DNA from: Neodiprion pinetum | Lineage: Eukaryota; Arthropoda; Insecta; Hymenoptera; Diprionidae | Length of the DNA stretch: 64,000 nt | Assembly: GCF_021155775.2 (NCBI RefSeq) | Contig: NC_060238.1 | Location: 13,213,042-13,277,041, forward strand | Direction of reading: 5' to 3' | Shown: one piece after another, positions 33,344 to 44,785 of the stretch | How positions within the stretch are numbered: the stretch's first letter is position 1 | Layout of the letters: each line of letters opens with the position of its first letter | Made by a program: the position numbers and the translations under genes | The notes under the pieces: generated by a model | What the model was told of the DNA's origin: nothing | Seen by the model: only the letters and a program-made list of their open reading frames with translations | Databases searched by the model: none

Positions 33344-33460
33344 GTACATATAATATAACCAAAAACTCATCTTTGACTACAGCGACCCACTCCTTCCACG
33401 CGGCTCGGTCGAACAACTAGCTAACAAATAGCGAACACTTGTGCTATATATTTTAACAAA

Positions 33461-34675
33461 TTGGTCAATGTATTAATGAATCTTTCACAATTACCAAAAT
33501 TCAGTCCGTTTGGGAAATATTATGTTGTTCATTATTTCAAACGTATTGAGTTCCAGTATCGTGGTAGTCCACATGCACATATACTATTGTGTCTAGCTAA
33601 TGCTCCAGTGGATGCACTTGATAAAAATAGGTTGAATTCTATCGCATTAATTGATAACTTGATATCTGTTTCATCTCTAGAAGCATCAAGTAACATTAAA
33701 GTACAAAGACATAAGCATACATTCACATGCTATAAAAAAATAGGGGCGAATCAGCCTCAGCATTGCATATTTGAAGCACCTTTTGTGCCTTGCCGATCTA
33801 CTACAATTCTATTACCTATGCAGAAAGAGGAGCCTGGATTCAAGAATTATGCTAAACGTTACAAAGATATCCGGATTAATTTCGAAAATAATGATTATCA
33901 TGATATTGATTCTTTTTATAAGAGTAACAACATTGATTCAGATGATGATTATCACAATATACTTCGAGCTGGAATTCAGAGGCCACGAGTTTATGTCAAG
34001 CGTCAACCATGTGAAAAATGGCATAATCTGTTTAACTCCTTTATATTTAACATTGTTAAATTCAATATGGATATCCAATCCATTACTGAAGAATATTCAT
34101 GTGCTAGTTATGTCGTAGAGTATGTCAATAAAACTAACAGAGGCATTATTCATCTTTAGCGATTGATTATTGAAACTATGAATGAACATCCAGAGTTTGA
34201 TGTCGTTGAAATTACAAGGAAAATAGGTGTAAATATGCTCAATAGTGTTGAGATAACAAGTCAATGGGCGGCTTGGTATCTCTTGCGAGAACCGATGTCA
34301 AAGCGTTCTACTGTTGTCACCACTATTCCCACTATGTGGCCATGTGATCGTCAACGTATAAGAAAAACACAAAAAGATTTAGAAGCGATAGGCGTAGGAC
34401 AAGATTCAACTGATTGGAAAGAAAATTAGTTTGACAAATGTGAACGCCGACCCGAAGATTTGGAAAATATTACTCTTGCCCAATTTGTTGCTAATTACAC
34501 CATTAAGGCAGATGGTACTTACACAAGAATAAAAGTGCCACGTGTTATCCGATACCGAAATTTTGGTATGGGACAAGATCTTAATGAATACAAACGTGAA
34601 ATGGTTACGTTACATATTCCTTTCCGAAATGAAGATGCAGAAATACTCAATGAAATTGAATTCATTGATATATAT
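33461..34675 (+). pseudogene. Helitron Rep (HUH endonuclease) region
   Basis: Contains the rolling-circle HUH signature: FQYRGSPHAHILLCLANAP (about 33553-33608). The later region has EEYSCASYVVEYVNKTNRG, the second conserved Rep block with Tyr residues, and then the conserved linker to the helicase (PMSKRSTVV, then TIPTMW). Rep would nick the element and carry its 5' end during rolling-circle transposition. The frame has TAG stops at 34157-34159 and 34427-34429. The 5' part is missing before about 33461. The Gypsy insertion at 34676 interrupts codons just after EIEFIDIY. Confidence 0.88.
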
Positions 34676-34976
34676 TGTTACAAAGGGTGAAATCACCCGT
34701 TTTGTCCCCTTTTAAATGATCTAGTAGTCATCCTAGATAAAAGACGTTTATAAACCTCTTATGTCTTTAAAAAGAATAAGGTTGCTGCGTCAACTGACAT
34801 TATTGTAAAAACAGTCAGTCTCTAGACTTTAAAAAGAGAACTTCGTATCCAAATACATCCATTTTCTTTCTAAAATATTCCTTGTTCATGAGACTTCTTT
34901 GGCTCGGCGTTCGCTTAAATCGCACAGAGAACTCTTTGATTCTCTTAGACCTTTCTTAATTTCCCCCGTTGTTACA
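34676..34976 (+). repeat. Gypsy 5' LTR (301 bp)
   Basis: Starts TGTTACAAAGG and ends CCGTTGTTACA. It differs from the 3' LTR by about six substitutions and no indel. Confidence 0.93.
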
Positions 34977-34995
34977 TTGGTGTCAGAAGCGGGAT
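34977..34995 (+). promoter_or_regulatory. Gypsy primer-binding site
   Basis: TTGGTGTCAGAAGCGGGAT lies immediately after the LTR, where minus-strand synthesis is primed. I do not assign the tRNA. Confidence 0.75.
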
Positions 34996-35049
34996 CTCTT
35001 CTGTGCCATTTGAGTGGATTTTGAGTGTAAAAAAGTATACAAAACAATA

Positions 35050-36693
35050 ATGCAACAAACTCCTACGTCGAGAGCATCACGCGCGGAGCGACGAGCTGCC
35101 GGACGCGTGTCGTCGTGCCAGCGTTCTCCTGAACCAGCATTTCCTCCCGTTTCTCGTCGTTCGGAAGCTGAGGTTCAGCCCCAGCCCCAACTAGCTCTCT
35201 TGGCAGAGCTCATCCAGGGAAACCAAGATTTACTGATGCGTCAGGTTCAGCAGCAAGAACAACATCAACAACAGCAACAACAACATCAACAACAGCAACA
35301 ACAACATCAACAACTGCTACAACAGCAGCAACAAGAACAGCAGAATCTTCTGCACGAACTCCTCTCGCAACAGCGTCAACAACAAGAAATCGTGTCCCAG
35401 GTGCTGATCGGGATCCTGCAAGGTGTGCAGAAGCTTCAGGAGCGGCCGCAGGAATTCCCGATACGCCCAGTTCCATCCCCAGGTAGAAGGACTTCTCTTC
35501 CATCAGTCCCGGTCCCGGCAAGGAGGACCTCCATTCATTCAATTCCGGATCAATCAAGGTCTGACGCTATTTATGGGGGAGGCAAAATTCCCCCTGTTGC
35601 TAAAAATTTTCCACCTGCTCATGTCTCGCGACAAGCTCAGGTAAGTTCTTTTTCGCGATGCCACGATGTTCCGTCACGTGATATTTCGGAAGTAGTTGAG
35701 CCTCCTGTCGCGTCGTCTCATCCTAGCGTAGATATTCAGTCAGAGTTCTTGGCCTTTTTAAAATCACGCGGAACTGTCAATGTTCTCCCTCCGCAGACTC
35801 AGAGCTCGTTCGGACTCAATCAGGTCCCTGTACCTCCCGCGAGTATTGTAGAGTTGCCCTCGAAACAATCGAATTTGAAGCCCGGTTCGTATGACGGTTC
35901 GTCTGCTTGGAGTCTATACGAACGTCAGTTCAACATGATTAGTAAAGTGAATGGTTGGAATCCGTCCCAGAAAGCAGCTGATTTGACAGCGTCTTTGTCT
36001 GATCCGGCCTTGGTAGTTCTTGGATCGCTTTCTGATTCGGATTCTGAAAATTTCGACAGCATTTGTGCGGCTCTTAAACTCCGGTTTGGCGAAGAACATC
36101 TTTCCAAACTTTATTTCACTCAGTTTGAAAAAAGACGTCAAGGGCCCAAGGAAGATTTAGCCTCTCTCGGAAATGACATCGAACGTCTCGCTCGACATTC
36201 CCTTACTGATTGTGCAGAAAGAGCTAGAGATTAGATAGCTCGGGCGAAATTCATTAATGCGATTCGGAATCCGGAGCTTCGGTATCATCTGACGCTCGCA
36301 GCTCCAACTTCTCTACATAACGCAATTATTAAGGGCTTAGAATTAGAAGCTATAAACGAAGCGGATTTAGGTTCGCGTCAACTTCATCGATTGAGCCAAG
36401 CTGAACCTTCAGAAAATTCTCCGTCCCGTCCTTCAGTCAATCAGCCTAGCTCAGATTCTCTTCCAGGAAGGAAAAATAGTGGTTTCTCTCGTTACAATAG
36501 ATCAAACTCCAATCGGCCTGTCTCAGAGTGCCAGTTTTGCGGCGTAAGAGGACATATCGCGAAGAATTGTTTTAAACTCGACCGTCAGTTGAAGACTGCG
36601 CAAGATTCGTGGCGCAAAAATGCCTCCAAGAGGGCTCCCTCTAATCCGGTTTGGGCAGCGCAACCTTCTGTTCCTCAGAATTCGGGAAACTAG
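35050..36693 (+). pseudogene. Gypsy gag (one internal stop)
   Basis: The first ATG is 35050. Residues about 65-120 form a Gln/His-rich block made of CAA/CAG and CAT codons, probably coiled coil. Then comes a Pro/Ser/Arg-rich linker, and a capsid-like region begins KPGSYDGSSAWSLYERQF. TAG at 36232-36234 interrupts the frame, which resumes without shift. A CCHC zinc knuckle (CQFCGVRGHIAKNC, about 36532-36573) binds RNA near the end; the frame ends at TAG 36691-36693. Protease begins in another frame with about 40 nt overlap, compatible with programmed frameshifting. It would form the virus-like particle. Confidence 0.88.
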
Positions 36694-37160
36694 CTACCGA
36701 TGTTTCGAAAGGGCGGATATCATCGGTTTCTTCCAAGTTCCTTAGCCCTATTGCTTCACAGTTCGTGGTTAGAGGCCTGCGTCGTACCGGCCTATATGCT
36801 AAAGGTTCCGTTAACGGACTAAGTTGTTTGTGGGTGATAGATACTGGAGCCGAAATTTCCGTTGTTCGTCCTGATATGATTTCGTCTCTTGCTTCAATTA
36901 ATCCTTCTGTGTCTATTCGCACTGCTACCGGAGCAACTACCCCTGTTGTAGGTAAGATGGTCGTGCAGGTAACAGTAGCGGATTGTGTTCAATCCCCACA
37001 TGAAGTTCTAGTAGCTGATATAGAAGATGAAGGCATTTTAGGCGTAGATTTTCTTTCCGCTCACAACTGCGTCATTTCTACCGGGGATTCGACTCTCTGT
37101 TCTGGTTACCGTAAAATCAACCTTGAAACGTCTAGGTTTATTGACTCTTCTGAACAGTGA
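36651..37160 (+). pseudogene. Gypsy aspartic protease region
   Basis: Retropepsin active site CLWVIDTGAEISVVRP (about 36825-36872) with the canonical DTGA, and the second conserved segment EGILGVDFLSAHNC. It overlaps the end of gag in a different frame. Two consecutive stops (TGA TAA, 37158-37163) separate it from RT, which continues in the same frame; these are probably inactivating changes. Confidence 0.85.
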
Positions 37161-37163
37161 TAA

Positions 37164-38505
37164 ACCCTCTCGTCTTTGCGCGTTTTAGAACATGTTTCGG
37201 ACTCTTTAGTCGTTCCTTCTTATCTCACGGAACTCTTTACTAGGTCTTCTAAAGATTTAGATGTCGCTCAGACTAACAGTCTCGTTTGCCTTTTTAACGA
37301 TTTTAAAGACACTTTTGCTAAAGACTCTGCCGACATCGGGAGATGTACCATAGCTAAGCATTCGATAGATGTAGGGAATAACGCTCCGATTAAACAGGCA
37401 GCTAGACGGCTTCCTTTAAACGGTCGCAGGGAAGTTGAGAAATTAGTAGAGGATATGAGAACAGCAGATGTTATTGAGCCGTCTTCTAGTCCGTGGGCTT
37501 CTCTCATTGTCTTAGTCAATAAAAAAGATGGTTCCAAGAGGTTTTGTATAGATTACAGGAAGTTGAACGAGATCACTAAGAAAGATGCATATCCGCTTCC
37601 TCAGATAGGAGATACCCTTGATTTAATTTCTGGTGCCCGTTGGTTCTCTACGATTGATTCACAGAGTGGTTATTGGCAAGTCGAAATGAATCCGTTAGAC
37701 AAAGCGAAAACAGCTTTTGTCACGGGGTTAGGTGGACTTTGGCAATTTAAAGTTATGCCCTTTGGCCTTTGTAATGCACCAGCTACCTTCGAAAGAGCGA
37801 TGGAATTCGCCCTTCAAGGTCTGACTGGCAAGATTTGTTTAGTTTATCTCGAAGACATCATTATGTTTGGTAAGACTTTTGATGAGGAATTGGGAAATCT
37901 TAAGCAGGTTTTTAGTCGTTCATTCCAAGCTGGTCTGAAAATAAGTCCCAAAAAATGTCATTTTTTCAAAAAGGAAGTATCTTTTCTCGGACACGTCGTT
38001 TCAGCGGAAGGTGTTAAGACAGATCCTTCTAAAATAGAAAAGGTCTTGAATTGGCCTCGTCCCGATTCAAAAACAAAGGTTCAAAGTTTCTTAGGACTTT
38101 GTACTTATTACAGACGTTTCGTTAAGGGCTTTGCTTCTATAGCGAGACCCCTCCATGCTCTTACAGGAATTAAAGTTGTTTTTGATTGGACTTCCGAATG
38201 CGAAGGAGCCTTTGTTCTCCTTAAAAAATTATTCACTTCGTCACCGATATTATCTTATCCCATCTCCGATTCTCAATTCATCGTAGATTCTGACGCTTTT
38301 CTCTGTGGTATAGGTGGGGTTTTATCTCAAATTCAGGATAACCAAGAGCGCGTTATTAGTAATTTCAGTCGGGTGTTGTCCAAACCGGAACGCAATTATT
38401 GTGTTACCCGTAGGGAATTATTGGCGATGGTAAAATCTATTTGCCATTTCCATCATTATCTTTATGGAAGGAAATTTTTGATTAGGACCGACAATGCTTC
38501 CTTAA
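37164..38505 (+). pseudogene. Gypsy reverse transcriptase and RNase H (first part)
   Basis: RT blocks are complete: SPWASLIVLVNKKDGSKRF, CIDYRKLNEITKKDAYPLP, FSTIDSQSGYWQVEM, MPFGLCNAPATFERAM and KKCHFFKKEVSFLGHVVS. The catalytic box reads YLED (37845-37856) in place of YLDD, so the first of the paired Asp residues is Glu, which should harm polymerisation. RNase H starts with FIVDSDAFLCGIGGVLSQ, then RRELLAMV and RTDNAS, where the MITE insertion at 38506 cuts the gene; it resumes at 39250. Confidence 0.92.
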
Positions 38506-39245
38506 GGGGGTATTCTAGTGTAGAGGCATGAATTTGAGGTGTTTTTTGAAGTGCTATAAACAAAAAACAAAAAATATTTTTACCATCCATTTTTTTATCA
38601 GGCGTTTATTATTATTTCACGATTACAAAAAAAAAAAAAACAAGTCAAAAAATACAAAATTGAAAGTGCTATGAGTTGTTGAAGTGGAGGGTACAAAAAA
38701 AATGGCGCGCCAATGTTGTCACGATTGCAAGCATTTTCAAAATCAGAAAAAAAAAAAAAAAAAAGATTATTAATCTACATAAATGCAGCTATCGTACTAA
38801 CTGAGAAAAAGTCAAAAAAAAAATTTTTTTCGCCAAATTACGGCTGTCCGAAAAAATAATACGTTTTTTTTGACTTTTTTGGACGTTTCTGAATTTTTTA
38901 AAAATAGTAAAAATTATTATTTCGTTATAATAATAGTTCGTGCGATAGAGACATGTATTGAGAAGATTCTCACCAAATTTCAAGTAAATCGGTTCAATAG
39001 AACTTGAGAAATCATGTCAACCGTTTTGAAAAATGTAGTTTTGAGAAAAACGCGTTTAAAGTTTCGAGTAAAATTCGTTCCAGCCGAGCCAGTATTAAAG
39101 ACGTGTCACTAAAATAGCTATATCTCTGAAAATAATTGAAATTTTGACTTGTCCTTTTAAGGACACATTCTTGAAAGGTTAAGCTTTGAAAAAATAAAAA
39201 AAAAAAAAAACTGATTTTTTCAAATTTCTACACTAGAATACCCCC
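38506..39245. mobile_element. piggyBac-type MITE, 740 bp, TTAA target duplication
   Basis: Perfect 18-bp terminal inverted repeats (left GGGGGTATTCTAGTGTAG) and TTAA on each side (38502-38505, 39246-39249). It sits inside the RNase H codons; with one TTAA and the element removed, the frame runs on. The interior is AT-rich with poly-A and poly-T tracts and no coding capacity. Confidence 0.92.
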
Positions 39246-39249
39246 TTAA

Positions 39250-39550
39250 CTTGGCTTCTTTCGTTCAAATCACCTGAAGGCCAAGTAGCTCGATGGTTGG
39301 AGAGGTTAGGTCAACATGACTTCGAAATTAAACACCGTCCCGGAGTTCTGCATGGTAATGCTGATGCACTTTCTCGTCGTCCGTGCGGGGATAATTGCAA
39401 ACAGTGCTCTCGTTTAAATAAACAGCTAGATCCCTCGCTTAACGTTCGTCAAATTTCTCTCGTTGAAAATAAAGAAGACTGGATCATCGCCCAGGGGAAA
39501 GATTCAGATCTCCTCCTAGTTCGGAATTGGAAATCCGCAGGAGTCAGGCC
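39250..39550 (+). pseudogene. Gypsy RNase H end and linker to integrase
   Basis: Continues RNase H after the MITE: RWLERLGQHDFEIKHRPG, HGNADALSRRPC (the conserved RNase H end), then a Cys-containing linker. It is cut at 39551 by the foldback element and resumes at 40205 in the same phase if one TCA is removed. Confidence 0.88.
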
Positions 39551-39553
39551 TCA

Positions 39554-40201
39554 CAAGGGGAGTGTCAAACTTGGGAATCACAGATTTCCATCACTTTTAT
39601 ATATATTGTAGGGCAGGGTCCCCTCAATAAATATATAAAGCGGCAAGACGCCATTCGTTTTTATTATTGAGAAATTTCAACTCAAAGTTCTATATGTAAC
39701 TTAAGTAGAAGGAACCTTTTTACCGGTTGCAGCAATAGTTCCGTGGCGTAGCGGTAACGCTCTTGATTACTGAGCGACTTTATTTTTGATAATATTGATT
39801 ACTTTGTTATTATAATTATTACAAATCCTATTTTTATCATTTTTTGTATTTTTTCCTAACTTAAAAATAAAAAAATAATTTATAGAAATATTAATTATTA
39901 ATTATTTATTTTTGTATTAAATAATTTATAAAAAAAAAAAAAAAAGTAACTCTAACGGAACTTGAACAGCCGTTCGGTCCCTCACTAAGCAAGAGCGTTA
40001 CCGCTACGCCACGGAACTATTGCTGCAACCGGTAAAAAGGTTCCTTCTACTTAAGTTACATATAGAACTTTGAGTTGAAATTTCTCAATAATAAAAACGA
40101 ATGGCGTCTTGCCGCTTTATATATTTATTGAGGGGACCCTGCCCTACAATATATATAAAAGTGATGGAAATCTGTGATTCCCAAGTTTGACACTCCCCTT
40201 G
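39554..40201. mobile_element. Inverted-repeat (foldback) element, copy 2, 648 bp, TCA target duplication
   Basis: Nearly identical to copy 1 at 3795-4443. TCA at 39551-39553 and 40202-40204 flank it, and removing the element with one TCA restores the phase of the Gypsy frame, which proves the boundaries and the 3-bp duplication. The right arm has the same tRNA-like sequence on the minus strand. Confidence 0.92.
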
Positions 40202-40204
40202 TCA

Positions 40205-41423
40205 GTGGGAAGAAATATCTTCTATGAGTCAGTCTTTGAAAATTCACTGGGCGCAGTGGGACTCCTTGTTTCTCCTCGATCAGTTGCTTTATAGGAAATG
40301 GGAATCACCTGACTTCAGGTCGGTACGTTTGCAGCTTCTGGTTCCTAGAGAAAAGATAACCGAGATTTTGTCAAGCTTTCATGATTCACCTGTCGGTGGC
40401 CATTTCGCTTCTAATGAGACTTTAGGTAGGATCAGAGAAAGGTATTTTTGGGCTCACTGCCGAGCTGACGTTGAAAATTGGTGCAGAACTTGCACGGTTT
40501 GTTTAGCCAAGAAGGGACCTCGTGAAAAAGGGAAGAGCTCTCTTCAAATATATAACGTAGGAGCCCCATTTGAAAGAGTCGCAATTGATATCCTAGGCCC
40601 TCTTCCTCTTTCTAGGTCAGGAAATCGCTACTCCCTGGTGATAGCAGATTATTTTACAAAGTGGTTAAAAGTAGTCCCAATTCCGAATCAGGAAGCTAGC
40701 ACCGTTGCTCGAGCTTTCGTTCGAGAATTCGTCTGTCGTTACGGAGCTCCTCTTGAATTATACACAGATCAGGGTCGAAATTTTGAGTCGAATTTGATGA
40801 AGGAGTTCCTTCAAATTTTAGGGATTAGAAAAAATCGTACCACCGCTTTGCATCCGCAGTCTAATGGAAAGGTAGAAAGATTGAATAGTACTCTTCTTCG
40901 TTATCTTTCTTCTTTCGTTGATCAGGATCATAAAGATTGGGATGAGTGGATTCCCTTATTTCTTTTATCGTATCGCTTTGCAATTCACGACACTACCGGT
41001 TTTTCTCCAGCTATGATGTTGACAGGTCGGGATCTTCGACTTCCGTCAGATTTAGAAAAGGGTGTCAATCCTTCCGTGGCTTTGTCCCAGGTGTATTTTA
41101 ATTCCGTTTTCCGTCAAAAATTGGACGAGGTTCATGAATTCGCTAGGGAAAGAATTCGTATGGTCTCCGATAAGACTAAGGATCGTTATGATATTAGAGT
41201 TAGAAATTTAAAATTTGAGAAGGGAGATTCCGTTTGGTTATTTCAACCTCGTCGGCAACAAGGGCGTTGTCCCAAACTCCAAAGTAATTCGGAAGGTCCT
41301 TATTTTATTGTTGACCGGATTAACGACGTTGTTTTTAGAATTAGACGTTCCCCTCGTTCGAAATCTAAAGTCGTTTATCTGGATCGCTTAGCTCCTTATC
41401 AGTCAAGAGCATCGTTTCAGTAG
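40205..41423 (+). pseudogene. Gypsy integrase
   Basis: The zinc-binding region has His residues in FHDSPVGGH and CRTCTVC. The DDE core has Asp in AIDILGPLP, Asp in LYTDQGRNFES and Glu in NGKVERLNSTLL. The C-terminal part has the GPY/F-type module (EGPYFIVDRINDVVFRIRR, then VVYLDRLAPY). No chromodomain is seen. This 3' part is itself open for 399 codons from the Met at 40224, but that Met is internal to the polyprotein, so the gene is cut from its upstream portion by the foldback element. Confidence 0.92.
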
Positions 41424-42338
41424 CTCTCTGAAGGTTAGAAAGTTCGTTGACAGGTTAAGGTTAGTTCGATGTTGTTCGATTCGGGAAATTTTGATACATC
41501 GATTTCTTTGGCTTGAAGAGTGTTTCGGTTCTGCGCTTGAATGAAGTAGTGAGCGTTTGGTCGATCCTCTCTTATTTTTCTAACCCATATGTCAGTTTTT
41601 GTGAGTACTTTTCAGGTTACTTGACACAGCTTTTTCCCATCCAATCTTTTCCCGATTCCTGAAGATGACTGGTGGACTTATTTTGAAGAAGGACGCAGAA
41701 ATGATTGAGATAAGATCGTTCCTTTTCTTTTGAATACATATTTAATTTATTTTATTCGTGTATTCTCCCAAATTCACTTAGTGAATTTGAATTGTTATAT
41801 CACCACTCACATTTGTCCTCCAAACTCTAGGGTGTGCTGTTTCTGAAGAAGTCTTGGATTCAGTCACCCATTTCTTTCTCCTGTTTCCTGTGCCGGTTCT
41901 CAGAGGGAATCAGCCTTTACGTTGTCTAGGACCCAGAGTTTTCTCAGTTATGGTTTCCCGCCTCGTCGTACTCATCTGTGTTTGATTCACCGGACTATTT
42001 TCCCTGAAGAGGAATGAATTTTCTTTTCGACGATGACCCGGATGATTTTGTTGTCTTCAAATTCATGAAGAACTCACTTACTCACCCTTAACACTTATCT
42101 TTATAAAACGAGGCACACAAATTTTGAAATTCAATTGAACGCTCAACTATCTGCTCAAGGTTTTCTGTGGTTTACCTTGAGACTGTGGGCAAATGCCAGA
42201 TAGTAAAAAGGGAGTCTTTTAATTTTTAGAGCCACAGCTCCAACTCACCTTCGAACACTGACTGCTAGATCACTTTTTTGTTTTGTAATTGTTTAGCTTT
42301 TCCGAGTCGGGTCGACTCTTTTCCTCGAGGGGGAGTAA
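41424..42338 (+). other. Gypsy 3' untranslated region with polypurine tract
   Basis: About 0.9 kb without a gene. It ends in the purine-rich GAGGGGGAG (42327-42335) directly before the 3' LTR. An envelope gene is not seen. Confidence 0.8.
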
Positions 42339-42639
42339 TGTTACAAAGGGTGAAATCACCCGTTTTGTCCCCTTTTAAATGATCTAGTAGTCATCATAGA
42401 TAAAAAACGTTTATAAACCTCTTATGTCCTTAAAAAGAATAAGGTTGCTGCGTCAACTGACATTATTGTAAAAACAGTCAGTCTCTAGACTTTAAAAAGA
42501 GAACTTCGTATCCAAATACATCTATTTTCTTTCTAAAATATTCCTTGTTCGTGAGACTTCTTTGGCTCGGCGTTCGCTTAAATCGCACAGAGAACTCTTT
42601 GATTCTCTTAAACCTTTCTTAATTTCCCCCGTTGTTACA
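42339..42639 (+). repeat. Gypsy 3' LTR (301 bp)
   Basis: Starts TGTTACAAAGG and ends CCGTTGTTACA, followed by the ATAT duplication. Confidence 0.93.
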
Positions 42640-42643
42640 ATAT

Positions 42644-44365
42644 AATTGGAATGAAAATGAAATGTCAAATAGTCGAAAAGAATTTGAATCTAATTTGGAT
42701 ATCCAGAAAGTAATTGAAATTTGTCGAAATTTATGCCGAGAAGATGGTTTCAATGATGAAACTGAAGTACAAGATGTTGCTAACATCCCATCTGAACCAA
42801 ATCCATTTCAAAATTTGTACAACAATCCTCTTTCCGATATAAATAGTGATCTTCATCTATCTGTACTTGATAAACTTGGACCTATTGCTCAAAAACCAGA
42901 AAATTTAATGCCTAATATGGAGTTTTACGAATTGATGAAAATGGCAAACGATAAGCAAAGAGAGCTCTTGCTACATGTCATTTCAAATCTATTAACTCCA
43001 AACAGTAGTCCATTTCAAATATTTTTTACGGGTCCAGCTGGATGTGGTAAGACTTTCATCATAAAACTTATCATGGAAATTTATAATCGATATAATGAGA
43101 ATGATGGATGCTGTAACTCGTACATCGCCTGTGCTTCAACAGGCAAAGCTGCTGTTGCCATTGACGGAACTACCGTACATACTGCCCTAAAAATATCTTT
43201 GTCGAGATGACTTCCACTAAGCACTGAAGTAGCACATCAATATAGAGGATTATTCAAATACGTCAAAGTGTTAATCATTGATGAAATAAGTATGATTGGT
43301 GCTGAATTACTTATTCAGATTGACTCTAGATTGAAGCAGATTACTGGAAATTTCAAAACTAATTTTGGTGGTTTAGATGTTATTTTGATTGGAGATCTAC
43401 GCCAGTTACCACCACTACGAGCTACTCCAATTTACAAACAGCAGAAGCAGAAAATTCTTGGACCCATCTTATGGCGTGGAATCAAATTTTATGAATTAGA
43501 TCAAGTTATGCGGCAGGCAAACCAAGAGTTTTATTCAATATTGACAAAAATTCGGAATGGTCAACAACTCGACGATCGCGAATTAATTTTATTGGAATCG
43601 CGATTTGTAACAACTCAAGAGGCCGAAGTAGAATGTCCACATGGAATCAGATTATTCAATACAAAAGAGGCTGTCACAAGATATAATAACTAAATTTTAA
43701 GTGCTGTTCAAAATAAAACTACTTCAATTGCTAAAGACGTATTTGTTGGTTGAACAGCTTTTGTACGTCAAAAATTATATAAAATGTCGCTCATTGATAC
43801 TGGAGGGTTACCTTATGCAACCGTATTTGTGCTGAATATTTTTTATATGATTACAACAAACATCGATGTGTCAGATGGCTTAGCAAATGGAGCTGTTGAA
43901 AAATTAGTTCATCTTGAATTTAATGATGAAGGAGATCTGAATGTTGTATGGCTTGATTTCCCAGACTTACCAAAAATTGGTCAAAAAATAAAGAAAAAAG
44001 TCGCTGGACATGTAGCTTCTTATCAAATTAGTACAACTGCTGTACCGATAGGAAGAAGATCTGCAACTATTCCATTTAATAACAACAAAACGATAAATGT
44101 TAAACGATCGCACCTAACCTTAGTTTGCGCTTGCGCAACTACGATTCATAAGTCTCAGAGAAGTACATACCCTGAAATTGTTTATGAATATGATAGAAAA
44201 CATCAACTGTCATTAGTGTATGTTGCATTGACGCCGGTGACTAGTCTTCGAGGTTTTTACAGTACAACAAAAGACAATGATAAAACTTTCTATCATGGCC
44301 GAAGAGCATCCACAGCTATAATTAGTCTTCAAGAAGAATTCCGAAGACTCTCGCTTGATCGCTGA
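42644..44365 (+). pseudogene. Helitron PIF1-type helicase region
   Basis: Superfamily 1B helicase motifs in order: Walker A FTGPAGCGKTF (about 43027-43059), motif Ia-like ASTGKAAVAIDGTTVHTAL, Walker B VLIIDEISMIG, motif III DLRQLPPL, and the C-terminal block THLTL-like HLTLVCACATTIHKSQRSTYP then YVALTPVTSLRGF. It would unwind DNA for rolling-circle transposition. In-frame stops lie at 43208-43210, 43691-43693 and about 43751, and TGA at about 44363-44365 ends the stretch; the frame itself never shifts. Confidence 0.9.
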
Positions 44366-44785
44366 CAAACTATCACCAATGATCTGTTAGATTTTATCAA
44401 TCAAAGGAGAGGGTTGGCAATATATACTTTTAACTGTCAAAGTCTCCGTGCTCATTTCATTGATCTCATTGATCCAATTATGCTATAATCGAATGTTTTA
44501 CTTTTGAATGAAACTTGGTTAGCCAATGAAGAGTCGATCAGTATACCAAATTTCAGTTGCATAATACAATTCGAGCTATCAAATGTTCGAGCTGGAGGAG
44601 TTGCCATTTATCAGAATATGCATGACACTACCAATATCATTACTCCAAACACTGATATGACTCTAAGGCAGGCGGAATTGGCAAGTTCGACAGTGACATC
44701 AGTTGGTGAGTTTTGTGCAGCTGAATGCAAAATGGAAGATGGCAACAAAATTATTATGGAGATCCCATTATCGTGTCATGCTTAA
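44366..44785 (+). pseudogene. Endonuclease (AP-type) domain attached to the Helitron
   Basis: In the same phase as the helicase it reads LAIYTFNCQSLRAHFIDLID, then (after a TAA at about 44485) LLLNETWLANEESISIPNF and RAGGVAIYQN, the start of an endonuclease/exonuclease/phosphatase fold as found in Helentron/Helitron2 and in LINE elements. The catalytic C-terminal half is missing. Confidence 0.75.

Larger units (their letters stand above)
34676..42639 (+). mobile_element. Gypsy LTR retrotransposon inserted in the Helitron
   Basis: Has two 301-bp LTRs differing at about six positions (about 2%), a 4-bp ATAT duplication (34672-34675, 42640-42643), a primer-binding site, gag, protease, RT, RNase H, integrase and a polypurine tract. 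It was later split by a TTAA-type MITE (38506-39245) and a foldback element (39554-40201). Further stops and an altered RT active site show that it is defective. Confidence 0.93.
33461..44785 (+). mobile_element. Helitron, split by a Gypsy element and 5'-truncated
   Basis: The Rep part (33461-34675) and helicase/endonuclease part (42644-44785) belong together. Removing the Gypsy and one ATAT duplication joins codons in one phase. The reading frame is interrupted by stops at 34157, 34427, 43208, 43691, about 43751, 44363 and about 44485, yet I find no frameshift. Neither the 5' TC end nor the 3' hairpin plus CTRR end was identified. Confidence 0.85.

Noticed and set aside
35210..35557. 115-codon minus-strand frame opposite gag
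   Set aside because: Val/Ala-rich artefact of the CAA/CAG repeat encoding the Gln-rich part of Gag.
41424..42338. Envelope gene of an errantivirus-like Gypsy
   Set aside because: No long open frame, signal peptide or membrane segment between integrase and the 3' LTR.
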